64,000 bases of DNA, taken from Bacillota bacterium (GTDB taxonomy: Bacteria > Bacillota > Sulfobacillia > JABLXB01). The stretch spans positions 936,253 through 1,000,252 of the forward strand of contig JABLXB010000001.1 of NCBI GenBank assembly GCA_013178305.1, read 5' to 3'. The notes beneath the pieces were generated by a model. The model saw only the letters and a list, made by a program, of their open reading frames with translations, ran no database searches and was not told where the DNA came from. The position numbers were made by a program, and so were the translations under genes. This document shows, piece after piece, positions 33,041-42,142 of the stretch (positions are counted from its first letter, which is position 1; the number at the start of each line of letters is the position of its first letter).

Positions 33041-34534
33041 ACTGTCCCACGTTCGCCGGCCTTTTCCTCCTGGCAAGCAGGAAGCCGGGCAGCACCAGCG
33101 ACAACGGTATCATCAGCATGAAGAACACCGAATACGGCCTCGTGAAGAATATCGCAGGAGAACCGTTCGAAAGCTGCATGGATATCTGGTAGGAGCGCTC
33201 CACCGCGGGCCGAGGATCAAGCCGAGCAGTACGGGAACCCGCGGTATGTTGGATCTTCTCATCGCGTATCCCAACACCGCGAACACCACGGCGATCACCA
33301 GGTCCTCAGCCCTCTGCCTGGTCGCATAGCACCCCACCAGGCACACGATCGTCAGTAGAGGCGCCAGGAGCCTCGTCGGCACCACCGTTATCCTCGCAGC
33401 ATACTTCGCAAGCCACAGTCCAATCGTGCACGCCACGAAGGCCCCCAACAGGTGCGCCCACAGCAGGGCGAAGACGGTCGGGAGCTGCTGGGTAATCAGC
33501 TTCTGCCCGGGAACAAGACCGTGCGTGATGAACGCACCCAGTAACACCGCCGTACTCGGACTGCCCGGTATCCCGAGCGATAACAGCGGCATGAGCGCCC
33601 CTCCCTCGGTCGCGTCGTTCGCCGCCTCCGGGGCGATAACACCCTCAATGCATCCCTTCCCGAATTGCTCGGGGTGCTTCGATAGGCTCTTTGCCTGCGA
33701 ATACGCGATCCACGTCGAGACGTTACCGCCAACTCCAGGGATCGCCCCTATCAGCGTCCCTATCGTACCGCACAGCGCCACGAGCGGCAGGTTCCTCAGG
33801 GTTGCCCGTACACCCTTCCACGTCCCACCGCCGGACAGCTTCCCCGTGGCCGAAATCGTAGTGTGTTCGCTGAAGATCAGTACCAGCTCGGGCAGGGCGA
33901 GCATGCCAACCAGCACTGGAACAAGCGGTAGCCCATCCCATAAAGACATCAGCCCGAAAGTATACCTGGGGCTTCCTACCACGGGGTTGACCCCGTGCGT
34001 GCTGAGGAGCAGCCCAAGGCACGCGGCCACAAGACCGTTGAGAAGGGATTTCCCACTTACGCTGGCTACAAGGCTCAAACCCCCGATCCCCAGCGCGAAC
34101 CACTCAGGGGGCCCGAACGACAACACAATCCGCATCATGAGAGGCATCACAGCGATGATCGCCAGGATCCCGAACGCGTGGCCCAGGAAGCTCGCGGACG
34201 CCGAAGCCCCCAGAGCCTCGCTTGCCCGGCCCTCTTTGGACATCGGGTAACCGTCGAGGGTTGTAGCGGCATTCGAACCGGTGCCGGGCGTGTTGAGGAC
34301 TATAGCGGATACAGAACCCCCGAAACACACTCCGCCCAGTACCCCGGCGCACATCATGATCGCGAAGTCCGCTTCCATCCCGTACGTCAGCGGCAGAAGC
34401 ACACTCAAGGCGACACTCGCAGTAAGACCCGGCAAGAACCCAAAAATGTATCCGACTGCCGCACCTCCGAGCGCATACAGGATCCCCGGAAAGGAGAGGA
34501 CCCGAATCACGCCTGACACCGCCGCATCGGTCAA
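33039..34534 (-). pseudogene. TctA-family permease, copy 2, frameshifted near the C-terminus
   Basis: Intact to GLILGP, then one base is missing at about 33202 (copy 1 reads CCACCAGCGGG, copy 2 CCACCGCGGG). The open frame therefore ends at 33113 with a foreign 30-residue tail (473 aa). The original frame would run on to PGFLLARRKRPANVGQ and TAG at 33039. About 50 residues, including the last membrane segments, are altered, so function is doubtful. The N-terminal ~80 residues differ from copy 1 (MTDAAVSGVIRVLSFPG). Confidence 0.85.
33079..34302 (-). repeat. TctA core repeat, copy 2
   Basis: Partner of 27391-28615, same orientation, about 5687 bp apart. Confidence 0.9.
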
Positions 34535-34604
34535 TGTACTCCCCCCTTCTCATAGTTCAATCTCTCGCTGTTATCGCATGTTGTACCGCCTCCTGATGAT
34601 GTTG

Positions 34605-35363
34605 CTACCGCCTGATGATGTTGCTGACCGCAGTCAGGACCAGCACCACTGGCACCACTTTTTCGAAAACCGGCTGAGACACCCGGCTGAACACCCGGTC
34701 CCCGGCAATGTTCCCCAGGATGGCCACCGGAACGAGGGATGCCGCAAAAGCGAGCACCTGGACAGTCATGACGCCGGATAACGCAAGAACCAGGATGCTG
34801 ATCGTATACACGACAGCGAAATAGATGGATGACGTCGCGCGGAACTCCTGCTTGGGGGCTCCCGCATGGCTCAGGCAGAGTATCACGGGCGGTCCAGGCA
34901 TACTCACGCTGGTTGTCAACAGACCCGAGATGCCACCGGCCAGCAGGTACCACCGCGACCCCAGTGGTACCGGTTCCCTGGAGGATAATACCTGGTTACG
35001 ACGGGCAGGTAGTGCTCTTGCGAGGAAAACGCATCCGATTACAAGGGTAGTAACACTCGCAAGAGTCTTGATAATCGCGACGTCACAACGAGTAATTATG
35101 TAGGTCCCGGCAGGAATCCCCGCAAGGCTTCCGACCACGAGCCACTTCAGAATCGTCCGGTTGGCGTGTTCCCTGGTCCGCCAGGACAAGACGAGTAGAG
35201 AACACAATGAGACAGCCATGTTAGTGCAGACTGCAACGCGCGGCGGCAGGATCATCAGTAGCAGGGGGACTGCTATCAGTGCGAAGCCGAATCCAGTAAT
35301 CGCCTGGAGTGTAGCCGAAACGTACACCACAATTGAGGTCATGAGCCACTGGCCGGTAAACAT
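34605..35363 (-). CDS. TauE/SafE (TSUP) family permease
   Basis: About 252 aa from ATG 35363, preceded by AAGGAGGGG. Roughly eight hydrophobic segments. TSUP hallmarks: TGFGFALIAVPLLLMILPP near the N-terminus and GGISGLLTTSVSMPGPPVI in the second half. The family exports or imports sulfite, sulfoacetate or other organic anions. In operon 2 it may move an acid product or intermediate. An AGCAACATCATCAGG motif is directly repeated over its stop codon. Confidence 0.87.
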   Translation of the reverse strand: MFTGQWLMTSIVVYVSATLQAITGFGFALIAVPLLLMILPPRVAVCTNMAVSLCSLLVLSWRTREHANRTILKWLVVGSLAGIPAGTYIITRCDVAIIKTLASVTTLVIGCVFLARALPARRNQVLSSREPVPLGSRWYLLAGGISGLLTTSVSMPGPPVILCLSHAGAPKQEFRATSSIYFAVVYTISILVLALSGVMTVQVLAFAASLVPVAILGNIAGDRVFSRVSQPVFEKVVPVVLVLTAVSNIIRR

Positions 35364-35376
35364 GGCGCCCCTCCTT

Positions 35377-36255
35377 CTACGTGCGGTCTCTATGGCGATC
35401 GGCGATGCAGGCGACCATCTCGTCAATCGAGTCGAATACCCGGGCTCCGGCTTCCTTCAATGTAGCCTTCTTTGAAGCAGCGGAGTCGCGGGTATCCCGG
35501 AGAATAGCGCCTGCGTGTCCCATCTTCTTCCCCGGAGGTGCGGATGTACCAGCCACGAAGGCATATACGGGTTTCTTGTACCCCGCGGCAATCAGTCTCG
35601 CCGCATCTTCGGCCCCGGTTCCACCGATCTCGTCAACGAGCACGATTCCACCGGTCTCATCGTCGGTCTCAAACATCCGCAGTGAATCCACGAACCCAAG
35701 CCCCCGGACGAGGTCTCCCCCTATGCCTATGCACGTGGACTGCCCCACGCCGTTCTTTGCGAGGTTGGACGCTATCTCGTGACACAGAGTGCCACTCCGT
35801 GACACGATTGCGATATCGCCGGGCCGGTACATCGACCCGGGCATGATCCCCACCTTGCTGCGCCCGGGAGATATGACTCCAATGGTGTTGGGACCGACCA
35901 GTGTCACGCCCACGCTTCGTGCCAGCGATTTCAGGCGCATGGTGTCGTGGATGGGGACGTGCTCCGTTATGATGACGACCACCCTGATGCCGTTCGCTAT
36001 GGCCTCCTGTCCGGCCGCAAACACCTGGGGCGGAGGGACGAGAATGAGACTTGCGTCGATATGGTGGGATTCTCTGGCAAGGCTTACGAGGTCGTAGACC
36101 GGGACACCGTGAACGGTCTGCCCCCCCTTGCCTGGAGTCACGCCCGCCACGAGATTGGCGCCGTAGTTGATGGTCTGAAGCGCGTGGTAACTGCCTTGCT
36201 TGCCGGTTATCCCCTGTATGATGATGCTCGTGTCCCTGTCAATCAGCACTCCCAT
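35377..36255 (-). CDS. succinyl-CoA synthetase alpha-type subunit
   Basis: 292 aa from ATG 36255 (GAGAGG). CoA-binding fold: DTSIIIQGITGKQGSYHALQ, VAGVTPGKGGQTVHGVPVYD, VGPNTIGVISPG. The phosphohistidine region is GHAGAILRDTRDSAASK, where GHAGA is the conserved loop. Starts 17 bases inside the beta-subunit gene. Forms acyl-CoA from an acid and ATP, or makes ATP from acyl-CoA. Placed directly after a 2-oxoacid oxidoreductase, it most likely conserves energy from the acyl-CoA made there. Confidence 0.92.
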   Translation of the reverse strand: MGVLIDRDTSIIIQGITGKQGSYHALQTINYGANLVAGVTPGKGGQTVHGVPVYDLVSLARESHHIDASLILVPPPQVFAAGQEAIANGIRVVVIITEHVPIHDTMRLKSLARSVGVTLVGPNTIGVISPGRSKVGIMPGSMYRPGDIAIVSRSGTLCHEIASNLAKNGVGQSTCIGIGGDLVRGLGFVDSLRMFETDDETGGIVLVDEIGGTGAEDAARLIAAGYKKPVYAFVAGTSAPPGKKMGHAGAILRDTRDSAASKKATLKEAGARVFDSIDEMVACIADRHRDRT

Positions 36256-37399
36256 AATCAGCCTCTCCTCTTGAAATAAGGCCGAACAATCCCCTGATGG
36301 CTTCTTCAGTGCTACCGTGTTTGACAAGCAAGACTCCGCGCTCCTCAAGGAGGGCCCATCCCTCATCCTGAGAATGCCCGCGCATCTTAACCACGATTGG
36401 AATTCTCACCCCATCATCCAGTACAGCCGAAACCCCCTTGCTCATCTCGAGACAGTTGTTGATTCCCCCAAAAACGTTTATGAGGACTCCCTTGAGGTGG
36501 GGGTTTCGCAGGACCAGTCTCAGGGCCAGGGACATCCTCGCGGCAGTGACCCCTCCGCCGGTGTCCAGGAAGTTGGCCGGTTTACCGCCGAGAAGAGAGA
36601 CCAGGTCGACGGTGGCCATGGCGAGGCCGGCCCCTCCGGCTATCACGCCGATCTCGCCCCGTTCGTCTATCTGAACATACTGCAGCCCGGCTTCCCGGGC
36701 TTCTTCCTCCAGGGGATGCCGCTGCTCGCAACCGGGAGAAATGGCTATCGCACGCCTGAACGAAGCGGAATCATCCAGCACGATCTTGGCATCGAGGGCG
36801 TAAACCTCATTCCCGGCAACGACAGCAAGCGGGTTGATCTCCGCGGTGATCGCCTCGACACTGAAGAACAATCTCACCAGGGCCTCCAGTACTGCAGCAG
36901 ACTTCAAGAGGACCTCCCCCCGTCCGCCCATCCCGTACGCGCACCGGAGCAGCTCGTGCCACGCCACCGGGTTGAGTGGGTCAAGGGGTATCGTTACGGG
37001 CCTCGTGGCCCTCGATTCGTCTTCAACGCCAGTCCCACCCTGGGCCAGGCATATCAGCACGGGCACCCCCAGTGCATCGTCAATCGTGATACCAGCGTAC
37101 GATTCCGTGGCGACGCGCAGCCGTTCTTCCACAAGCACTTCCCCGACCCGTTCTCCATTGACGAGACTCCCGAGTAGCGACCGTGCCGCCCCTAGGGCCT
37201 CACCAGGCGTGTTTGCGAACAGCACGCCTCCGGCCTTGTGCCTGTGTCCCGATCGTGTCTGGGCTTTAACTACCACGGGACCCCCTATCTCGACCGCAAT
37301 TTTCTGGGCCTCTTCAGCACTGGCTGCAGTCTTTCCCACGGGGGTCTTAACGCCAAAACTCCCGAGGAGCCTTTTCCCCTGGACTTCTGTGAGATCCAT
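36239..37399 (-). CDS. succinyl-CoA synthetase beta-type (ATP-grasp) subunit
   Basis: 386 aa from ATG 37399, which overlaps the TGA of the upstream gene (TGATG). ATP-grasp region: KRLLGSFGVKTPVGKTA, VVVKAQTRSGHRHKAGGV, EINPLAVV with metal ligands. The CoA-ligase domain includes FLDTGGGVTAARMSLALRLVL and NVFGGINNCLEMSKGV. Complete length. Pairs with the downstream alpha subunit. Confidence 0.92.
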   Translation of the reverse strand: MDLTEVQGKRLLGSFGVKTPVGKTAASAEEAQKIAVEIGGPVVVKAQTRSGHRHKAGGVLFANTPGEALGAARSLLGSLVNGERVGEVLVEERLRVATESYAGITIDDALGVPVLICLAQGGTGVEDESRATRPVTIPLDPLNPVAWHELLRCAYGMGGRGEVLLKSAAVLEALVRLFFSVEAITAEINPLAVVAGNEVYALDAKIVLDDSASFRRAIAISPGCEQRHPLEEEAREAGLQYVQIDERGEIGVIAGGAGLAMATVDLVSLLGGKPANFLDTGGGVTAARMSLALRLVLRNPHLKGVLINVFGGINNCLEMSKGVSAVLDDGVRIPIVVKMRGHSQDEGWALLEERGVLLVKHGSTEEAIRGLFGLISRGEADYGSAD

Positions 37400-37956
37400 C
37401 AGCAAATGCCCCCTGCGCCCTCCGGCCGGGCGAGCGAGATTCCCATTTCAAACACGCCAAGGTTCGCTTGCGCCAGTACCCCGGAAAATGTGTTTCGCAA
37501 CGATTGCTCGATCCAGTCTCGTCTTACCAGCTCGTATAAGACAGTCAGCGCTCCAAGCATGACCATGTTTGCCGCCACGCGGTGCCCTATTCCCTCGGCT
37601 GAGGCGGTTGCCGGTATCATGTTCAGCCTCCTGACACTGGACAAAGCGGGGGGCACGGAAACCAGCGTGCTATCAATCAGGACCAGCGAATCCGGGCCGG
37701 CCAGAGGCGCATATTTCGCGAAGGCCTCATCGGACATGATCAAGAGTGCGTTAGCCCTGGTAATCCTCGTGTAGTGAATCGGCCGGTCAGAGACGATTAC
37801 CTCAGTCCTGCACATTCCGCCACGGGCCTCCGGCCCGTACGAACTGACCTGGGTGACTTCCATACTTCCGTGAAGCCCGAGCGCATCGGCCAGCACCCGA
37901 CCAGCCATGATTATCCCTTGACCGCCGTAACCTGCCATCAGTATCTCTGAGCGCAC
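37399..37956 (-). CDS. korC: 2-oxoacid:ferredoxin oxidoreductase gamma subunit
   Basis: 185 aa. Characteristic GYGGQGIIMAGRVLADAL start and SSYGPEARGGMCRTEVIVSD. This domain binds CoA/helps domain assembly in KorABCD-type enzymes. Follows the delta, beta and alpha genes in the order A-B-D-C. Confidence 0.92.
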   Translation of the reverse strand: MRSEILMAGYGGQGIIMAGRVLADALGLHGSMEVTQVSSYGPEARGGMCRTEVIVSDRPIHYTRITRANALLIMSDEAFAKYAPLAGPDSLVLIDSTLVSVPPALSSVRRLNMIPATASAEGIGHRVAANMVMLGALTVLYELVRRDWIEQSLRNTFSGVLAQANLGVFEMGISLARPEGAGGIC

Positions 37957-37981
37957 TCACCAGGCCTCCTGCCAGCAGAAT

Positions 37982-38194
37982 TCAACGAGGCTGCCCGCCC
38001 GTGACATCAAGGCACATGTCCGGACAGATCAACTCGCACTCCATGCACCCCGTACATCTGTCGGGATGCGTGACTCGCGCCGTGGTAAAGCCCCGTGCGC
38101 CCCTCTCGGAAGACAGTTCCAGAACGCCCCGCCTGCAGGCATCAATGCACAGGCCGCACCCTCTACAGACCATGTTGTCAATGGAGACGACCAT
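37982..38194 (-). CDS. korD: 2-oxoacid:ferredoxin oxidoreductase delta subunit (2[4Fe-4S] ferredoxin)
   Basis: 70 aa with CRGCGLCIDAC and CTGCMECELIC, two complete CX2CX2CX3C motifs, so it carries two [4Fe-4S] clusters and passes electrons to free ferredoxin. Lies 3 bp after korB. Confidence 0.92.
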   Translation of the reverse strand: MVVSIDNMVCRGCGLCIDACRRGVLELSSERGARGFTTARVTHPDRCTGCMECELICPDMCLDVTGGQPR

Positions 38195-38197
38195 AAC

Positions 38198-38995
38198 CTA
38201 CTCCTTCTCATGTTTAATCACTAACCCGGCAAACTCGGGGACGTCCTTCCGGTGAAGAATGGTCCCAAGCGGCACCTTCGTCTCGTCCGGATAGTCACGC
38301 AACTGCTCCACCTTCGCCGTTCTCTCCCTGATAATGCGGAGGAGGACCGGTGGAGAGTCCTCACCCTCCAGGTATCGTCCGGCCTGCGTGGGGCATTGTG
38401 AGAGTATCTCAACGTACGAGAACCCATCGTGTTCCACCGCTTCCACCAGGCACCGGGAAATCTGCCGAGGGTGAGCCGTCGTCCAGCGCGCAACATACGT
38501 TGCTCCCGCCGAGATTGCCAGACCACACCCATCAAGTGGCCGTTCCAGGTTACCCCTGGCTGTAGTTTTCGTCTTGCCACCCAGTCGCGTGGTCGGTGCT
38601 GCCTGGCCGCCCGTCATGGCGTAGACCCCGTTGTTGATCATGACAACCGTCAGATCGATGTTGCGTCTTGCTGCGTGGATGAGATGGTTGGTGCCTATTG
38701 CCAGGCAATCGCCGTCGCCGGTAAACACAATGACCTTCAATGAGGGATTGGCCAGTTTAAGTCCTGTCGCGACGGGGATTGCCCGCCCGTGGGCCGTGTG
38801 GATGACGTCTTTGCGTATGTACGTGGGGAGCCAGCCGGAGCAACCGATTCCTCCAACCAGGCATAGCGAAAAACGGTCATCGAGATTCCTGAGCGACCTG
38901 AGAGTCGCGTTGAGTACGGTGCCGGTGCCACAGCCCCTGCAGAATATTGTGGGGAATGCCTCACGCCTGATCAGACTCTCCAATTCAGCCAGCAT
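38198..38995 (-). CDS. korB: 2-oxoacid:ferredoxin oxidoreductase beta subunit
   Basis: 265 aa from ATG 38995 (AAAGGAG). It has IFCRGCGTGTVLNATLRSL, an Fe-S-linked CX2C, and the TPP site GDGDCLAIG...NNGVYAMTGGQ. KorB catalyses the thiamine-dependent decarboxylation with KorA. Overlaps the korA end by 11 bp. Confidence 0.93.
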   Translation of the reverse strand: MLAELESLIRREAFPTIFCRGCGTGTVLNATLRSLRNLDDRFSLCLVGGIGCSGWLPTYIRKDVIHTAHGRAIPVATGLKLANPSLKVIVFTGDGDCLAIGTNHLIHAARRNIDLTVVMINNGVYAMTGGQAAPTTRLGGKTKTTARGNLERPLDGCGLAISAGATYVARWTTAHPRQISRCLVEAVEHDGFSYVEILSQCPTQAGRYLEGEDSPPVLLRIIRERTAKVEQLRDYPDETKVPLGTILHRKDVPEFAGLVIKHEKE

Positions 38996-40166
38996 GTGAC
39001 GAGGCTCCTTTATCAATTTCGGCGAGGATCTCGCGCGGTGTGTGCAGCTCGCCCCCGATCTTCGGCAGGGATACGACCTTTGCCGTTCCAGCCACTACGC
39101 GTGAGACCTCGCGGCAAATCCTTCCCGAATTCATCTCGGGGACGATAATCAGCCTGGCGTCTTTCAACAGCCTTTTCAGCGTCAAATCGGGAAATGGCCA
39201 CAGGCTGACGATTTTGATGCACCCCACGTCGACCCCGTTGGTCTGAGCCATCTCAACAGCTTCCAGGGATGGCCGGACGCTACTGCCGTAGCTCAACACG
39301 ACGACGCTCGAGCCTTCCGTGTGAAACGGCTGAACGTCCTCAAATTCGTGAGCGTTATCCAGGATCTTACGAGTCAAGCGGTGTATGAACGCGGCGCTTG
39401 CATCATGCAAGTGTCCTGCCCTGACCCCGGCTTCGTCGTGCAATTGGCCTTCCACGAGGAGGTTCTTACCTTCTCCAAAGACGGCGGAAGGGGGCACACC
39501 CCTGTCATCAGGGCTGAAAAGCCTGAAGACTTCCCCGGCCGGGTTTCCCGGGGGGCCAGGTTGACGTGGCGTCTTCTCAACCCATACCTGATCGGGGATC
39601 CTCACCTTCTCCCTCGTCCGCGCGATCGTGGCATCGGTGAGAATAACCACGGGGGTCCGGTACTGGATGGCGGTATTGAACGCTCTCACGGTAACATCAA
39701 ACGTCTCCTGAGTAGTTGAAGGGGCGAAAACGGGTATCTCGTAGTCCCCATGGCTGCCATACCTAGCCTGCATGACATCTTGTTGAGACGCGGACGTGGG
39801 TTGACCGGTGGCGGGTCCGCCTCTCTGGACGTTCACGATCACGCACGGCGTTTCGGTTACGGCGGCGTACCCAATCCCTTCTTGCATCAGGCTGAAACCG
39901 GGGCCGGAAGTAGCGGTCATTGCTATCGCGCCGCCCCACGCTGCCCCGATAGTCGCGTTGATGGAGGCCAACTCGTCCTCCATTTGGATGAACGCACCGC
40001 CGCTATCAGGTAGCCGATACGACATCATTTCCAGAATCTCCGACGCGGGGGTGATCGGGTATCCTGCAAAGAAGGAGCACCCGGCGCTGAGCGCACCTTC
40101 CACACACGCCTGGTTGCCGTCCAGTATCCACGTCCCGGGCCTCGGGGGGGTCACAGATATGCGCAT
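38985..40166 (-). CDS. korA: 2-oxoacid:ferredoxin oxidoreductase alpha subunit, first gene of operon 2
   Basis: About 393 aa from ATG 40166 (GGAAGTGA upstream; an ATG at 40184 has no clear ribosome site). Shows GNQACVEGALSAGCSFFAGYPITPASEILE and EDELASINATIGAAWGGAIAMTATSGPGFSLM, the KorA substrate-loop and pyrimidine-binding region (listed in parts). With KorB, KorC and KorD it oxidises a 2-oxoacid to acyl-CoA, CO2 and reduced ferredoxin. The SucCD-type genes downstream suggest a dicarboxylic 2-oxoacid such as 2-oxoglutarate or 2-oxoadipate. Confidence 0.93.
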   Translation of the reverse strand: MRISVTPPRPGTWILDGNQACVEGALSAGCSFFAGYPITPASEILEMMSYRLPDSGGAFIQMEDELASINATIGAAWGGAIAMTATSGPGFSLMQEGIGYAAVTETPCVIVNVQRGGPATGQPTSASQQDVMQARYGSHGDYEIPVFAPSTTQETFDVTVRAFNTAIQYRTPVVILTDATIARTREKVRIPDQVWVEKTPRQPGPPGNPAGEVFRLFSPDDRGVPPSAVFGEGKNLLVEGQLHDEAGVRAGHLHDASAAFIHRLTRKILDNAHEFEDVQPFHTEGSSVVVLSYGSSVRPSLEAVEMAQTNGVDVGCIKIVSLWPFPDLTLKRLLKDARLIIVPEMNSGRICREVSRVVAGTAKVVSLPKIGGELHTPREILAEIDKGASSHAG

Positions 40167-40198
40167 ATCGGACTTCACTTCCATATCACTATATGATA

Positions 40199-40209
40199 CG
40201 ATATTATCG
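40199..40209. promoter_or_regulatory. short palindrome in the korA/dehydrogenase divergent region
   Basis: CGATA-T-TATCG, perfect arms, in an AT-rich patch 33 bases upstream of korA. Could be an operator for operon 2. Confidence 0.3.
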
Positions 40210-40343
40210 CCTTATGTAGTACGTATTCGTGTTTGGTGGTCCAGATCCTCTCGTGATCTGCACGAGTTTTCGGGGCATATTGAGCCGCCTGGAAACCCGG
40301 GACTACAGACCACTTGACCACAATCAGAAAGGCGGTGTATGTC

Positions 40344-41315
40344 GTGGAGGGAGTTCGCATCGTGATTCCGGACGATTTTCCGGTGGCAATAACCGGCACT
40401 CCGGCATTCGACCGGCTGAAGGCTGTGGGGGCCGTTGCGGCATATAACAGCAAGGCATCATCGCAGCAAGAACTCCTGGAAAGGCTGAAGGAAGCACATA
40501 CCGTGGTGAACATCCGCGCCTACACGAAGTTCACCTCACAGGTCCTGGAAAGCCTGAAGTGCACTCTCAGGCACATCGCCATCTGGGGCGTTGGAACCGA
40601 CCACATTGACCTGGACGCCGCAAAGCGCCTCGGGATAACCGTGAGCAGTACCCCTGACACGGCCTCCGAATCGGTGGCAGAGCACTGCCTGGCCCTGATG
40701 CTGGCACTCGCCAGGCGGATTGTCGAAAACGATTCCGCCATCAGACAGGGGGGATGGCGCGGGCCCATGCTGGTCGAGTGCAGGGGCAAAACCCTGGGGG
40801 TAATTGGGACCGGCTACATAGGAACCGCTTTCGCCCGGCTTGGCATGGGCACCGGCATGAAAGTCATCGCTTGGGACCCATTCGGACCCGATCAGCAGAA
40901 GGCCGAGCGCGAAGGCTTCAAGTACGTTGACGCGCTCGACGAGTTGCTGGCGGAGTCAGACGTCGTGGCCATTCACGTGAGGAGTGGCGATCTGACGCGC
41001 GGAATGATTGGCGCCAGCCAGTTCGCTCGAATGAAGGACGGCGCGATATTCCTGAATACCGCGCGAGGTGATCTCGTCGACGAAAAGGCACTGGTCGAAG
41101 CGCTACGCAGTGGTAAGCTGCTCGGGGCGGGACTCGATGCCTTTGTGCAGGAACCACTGCCCAAGGATAGCCCACTCCTCGAGCTGTCCAATGTCGTCCT
41201 ATCGCCCCATACTGCGGGGATTACCGCTGAAGCAGTATCCAGTGGGCTCATGCGGTGCGTTGACAATGTAGCTGACTTCCTGGCAACAGGTAGTGTCAAG
41301 CACAGAGTCGTCTAG
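40344..41315 (+). CDS. D-isomer-specific 2-hydroxyacid dehydrogenase
   Basis: About 323 aa from GTG 40344 (AAAGGCGGTG upstream). A GTG at 40362 has a stronger GGAGGGAG site but would cut the first beta strand. Rossmann motif LGVIGTGYIGTAFARLG, catalytic Arg in HVRSGDLTRGMI, Glu in DAFVQEPLP and His in LSPHTAGIT: the complete R-E-H set. Uses NAD(H) to interconvert a 2-oxoacid and a D-2-hydroxyacid; phosphoglycerate dehydrogenase-like without the ACT domain. Divergent from operon 2 and likely related to it. Confidence 0.9.
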   Translation: MEGVRIVIPDDFPVAITGTPAFDRLKAVGAVAAYNSKASSQQELLERLKEAHTVVNIRAYTKFTSQVLESLKCTLRHIAIWGVGTDHIDLDAAKRLGITVSSTPDTASESVAEHCLALMLALARRIVENDSAIRQGGWRGPMLVECRGKTLGVIGTGYIGTAFARLGMGTGMKVIAWDPFGPDQQKAEREGFKYVDALDELLAESDVVAIHVRSGDLTRGMIGASQFARMKDGAIFLNTARGDLVDEKALVEALRSGKLLGAGLDAFVQEPLPKDSPLLELSNVVLSPHTAGITAEAVSSGLMRCVDNVADFLATGSVKHRVV

Positions 41316-41564
41316 TTGGAAGTTCGCGCGAGGGAAAGGCAGAAACGGCCGGTGTAAAGCGGTTTTCTCTGCATCGGTCTTTTGATTTTTCGTGGCTACG
41401 TCGGTGAGCGAACACCTAACAGATGGCATATCTGCTGTTGCCTCTCGGTTGGTTCGGTCAGTCTGGTGACGGTCTGGCCGGGGAGTGTGACCACGAGGGT
41501 GAACCGGTCCCACAAACCGGTCCCGCAGGCCAGCGGTGACGTAAACCCGTGGTGCGGCCGGCGC

Positions 41565-42014
41565 GATGAGGATGTGATACATGGCATCGCGAGGAAGTAC
41601 GGGATCGCCCTGATCTACATCTTCGGCTCCCAGGTCCGAGCCGGCATGGACATGCTTAACGGAATTCTGCCGGAACGAGCCGACCCGATGGCAGACCTCG
41701 ATATCGGAGTCGTGTTTGACCGGGATCCATTTGTGGGCAGTGTGTGTACTCTTCCAGTCCCGGATTCAAGGAGAGTTACGAGGAAAACGTCCTGTGCCGC
41801 GCAGCGGACTTCAGTCCCTTCCTGGAAAGGTACCTGGATGAAGTGCTGGAGGAGGCGCAAAGATGCCGGGAACGGGCTGGTCCACCTTTACCACCAGGTT
41901 TCCGATGAGGAGTTGTACGAGGTAATCAAGACGAGCCTCAACGACATAAGGCAGTTCGAACAGGCGATCCTCGACTATATCTCCAGAAAGCGCAGTACTT
42001 CAGGGCACGATTAG
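41565..42014 (+). pseudogene. MntA-HepT toxin-antitoxin remnant joined by deletion
   Basis: Starts as an MNT nucleotidyltransferase (IARKYGIALIYIFGSQVRAG ... DLDIGVVFDRDPF). After a frame change the MntA tail is seen (FKESYEENVLCRAADFSPFLERYLDEVLEEA, in another frame). Then, back in the first frame, comes a HepT/HEPN C-terminus (NGLVHLYHQVSDEELYEVI, ending at TGA-equivalent stop 42014). The start of HepT is gone. The MntA active site G-S-X-D-X-D is interrupted by an unusual insertion. Confidence 0.6.
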
Positions 42015-42142
42015 CGTTGATTCGTGAGCCGCCTGCGGCGCGCTTCGGCCACTGCGCTCTTGCTCCAGTCTCTTCAGCTCGTCTGCCCGTGCATACTTCC
42101 CGGTAACTCCCTCCCCCGGGGCATACTCCGTACCGGAGGTGC

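Noticed and set aside
42015-42142. Sigma-G type promoter for the SPL-family gene
   Set aside because: CATACT-like elements are present, but no pair has the required spacing.
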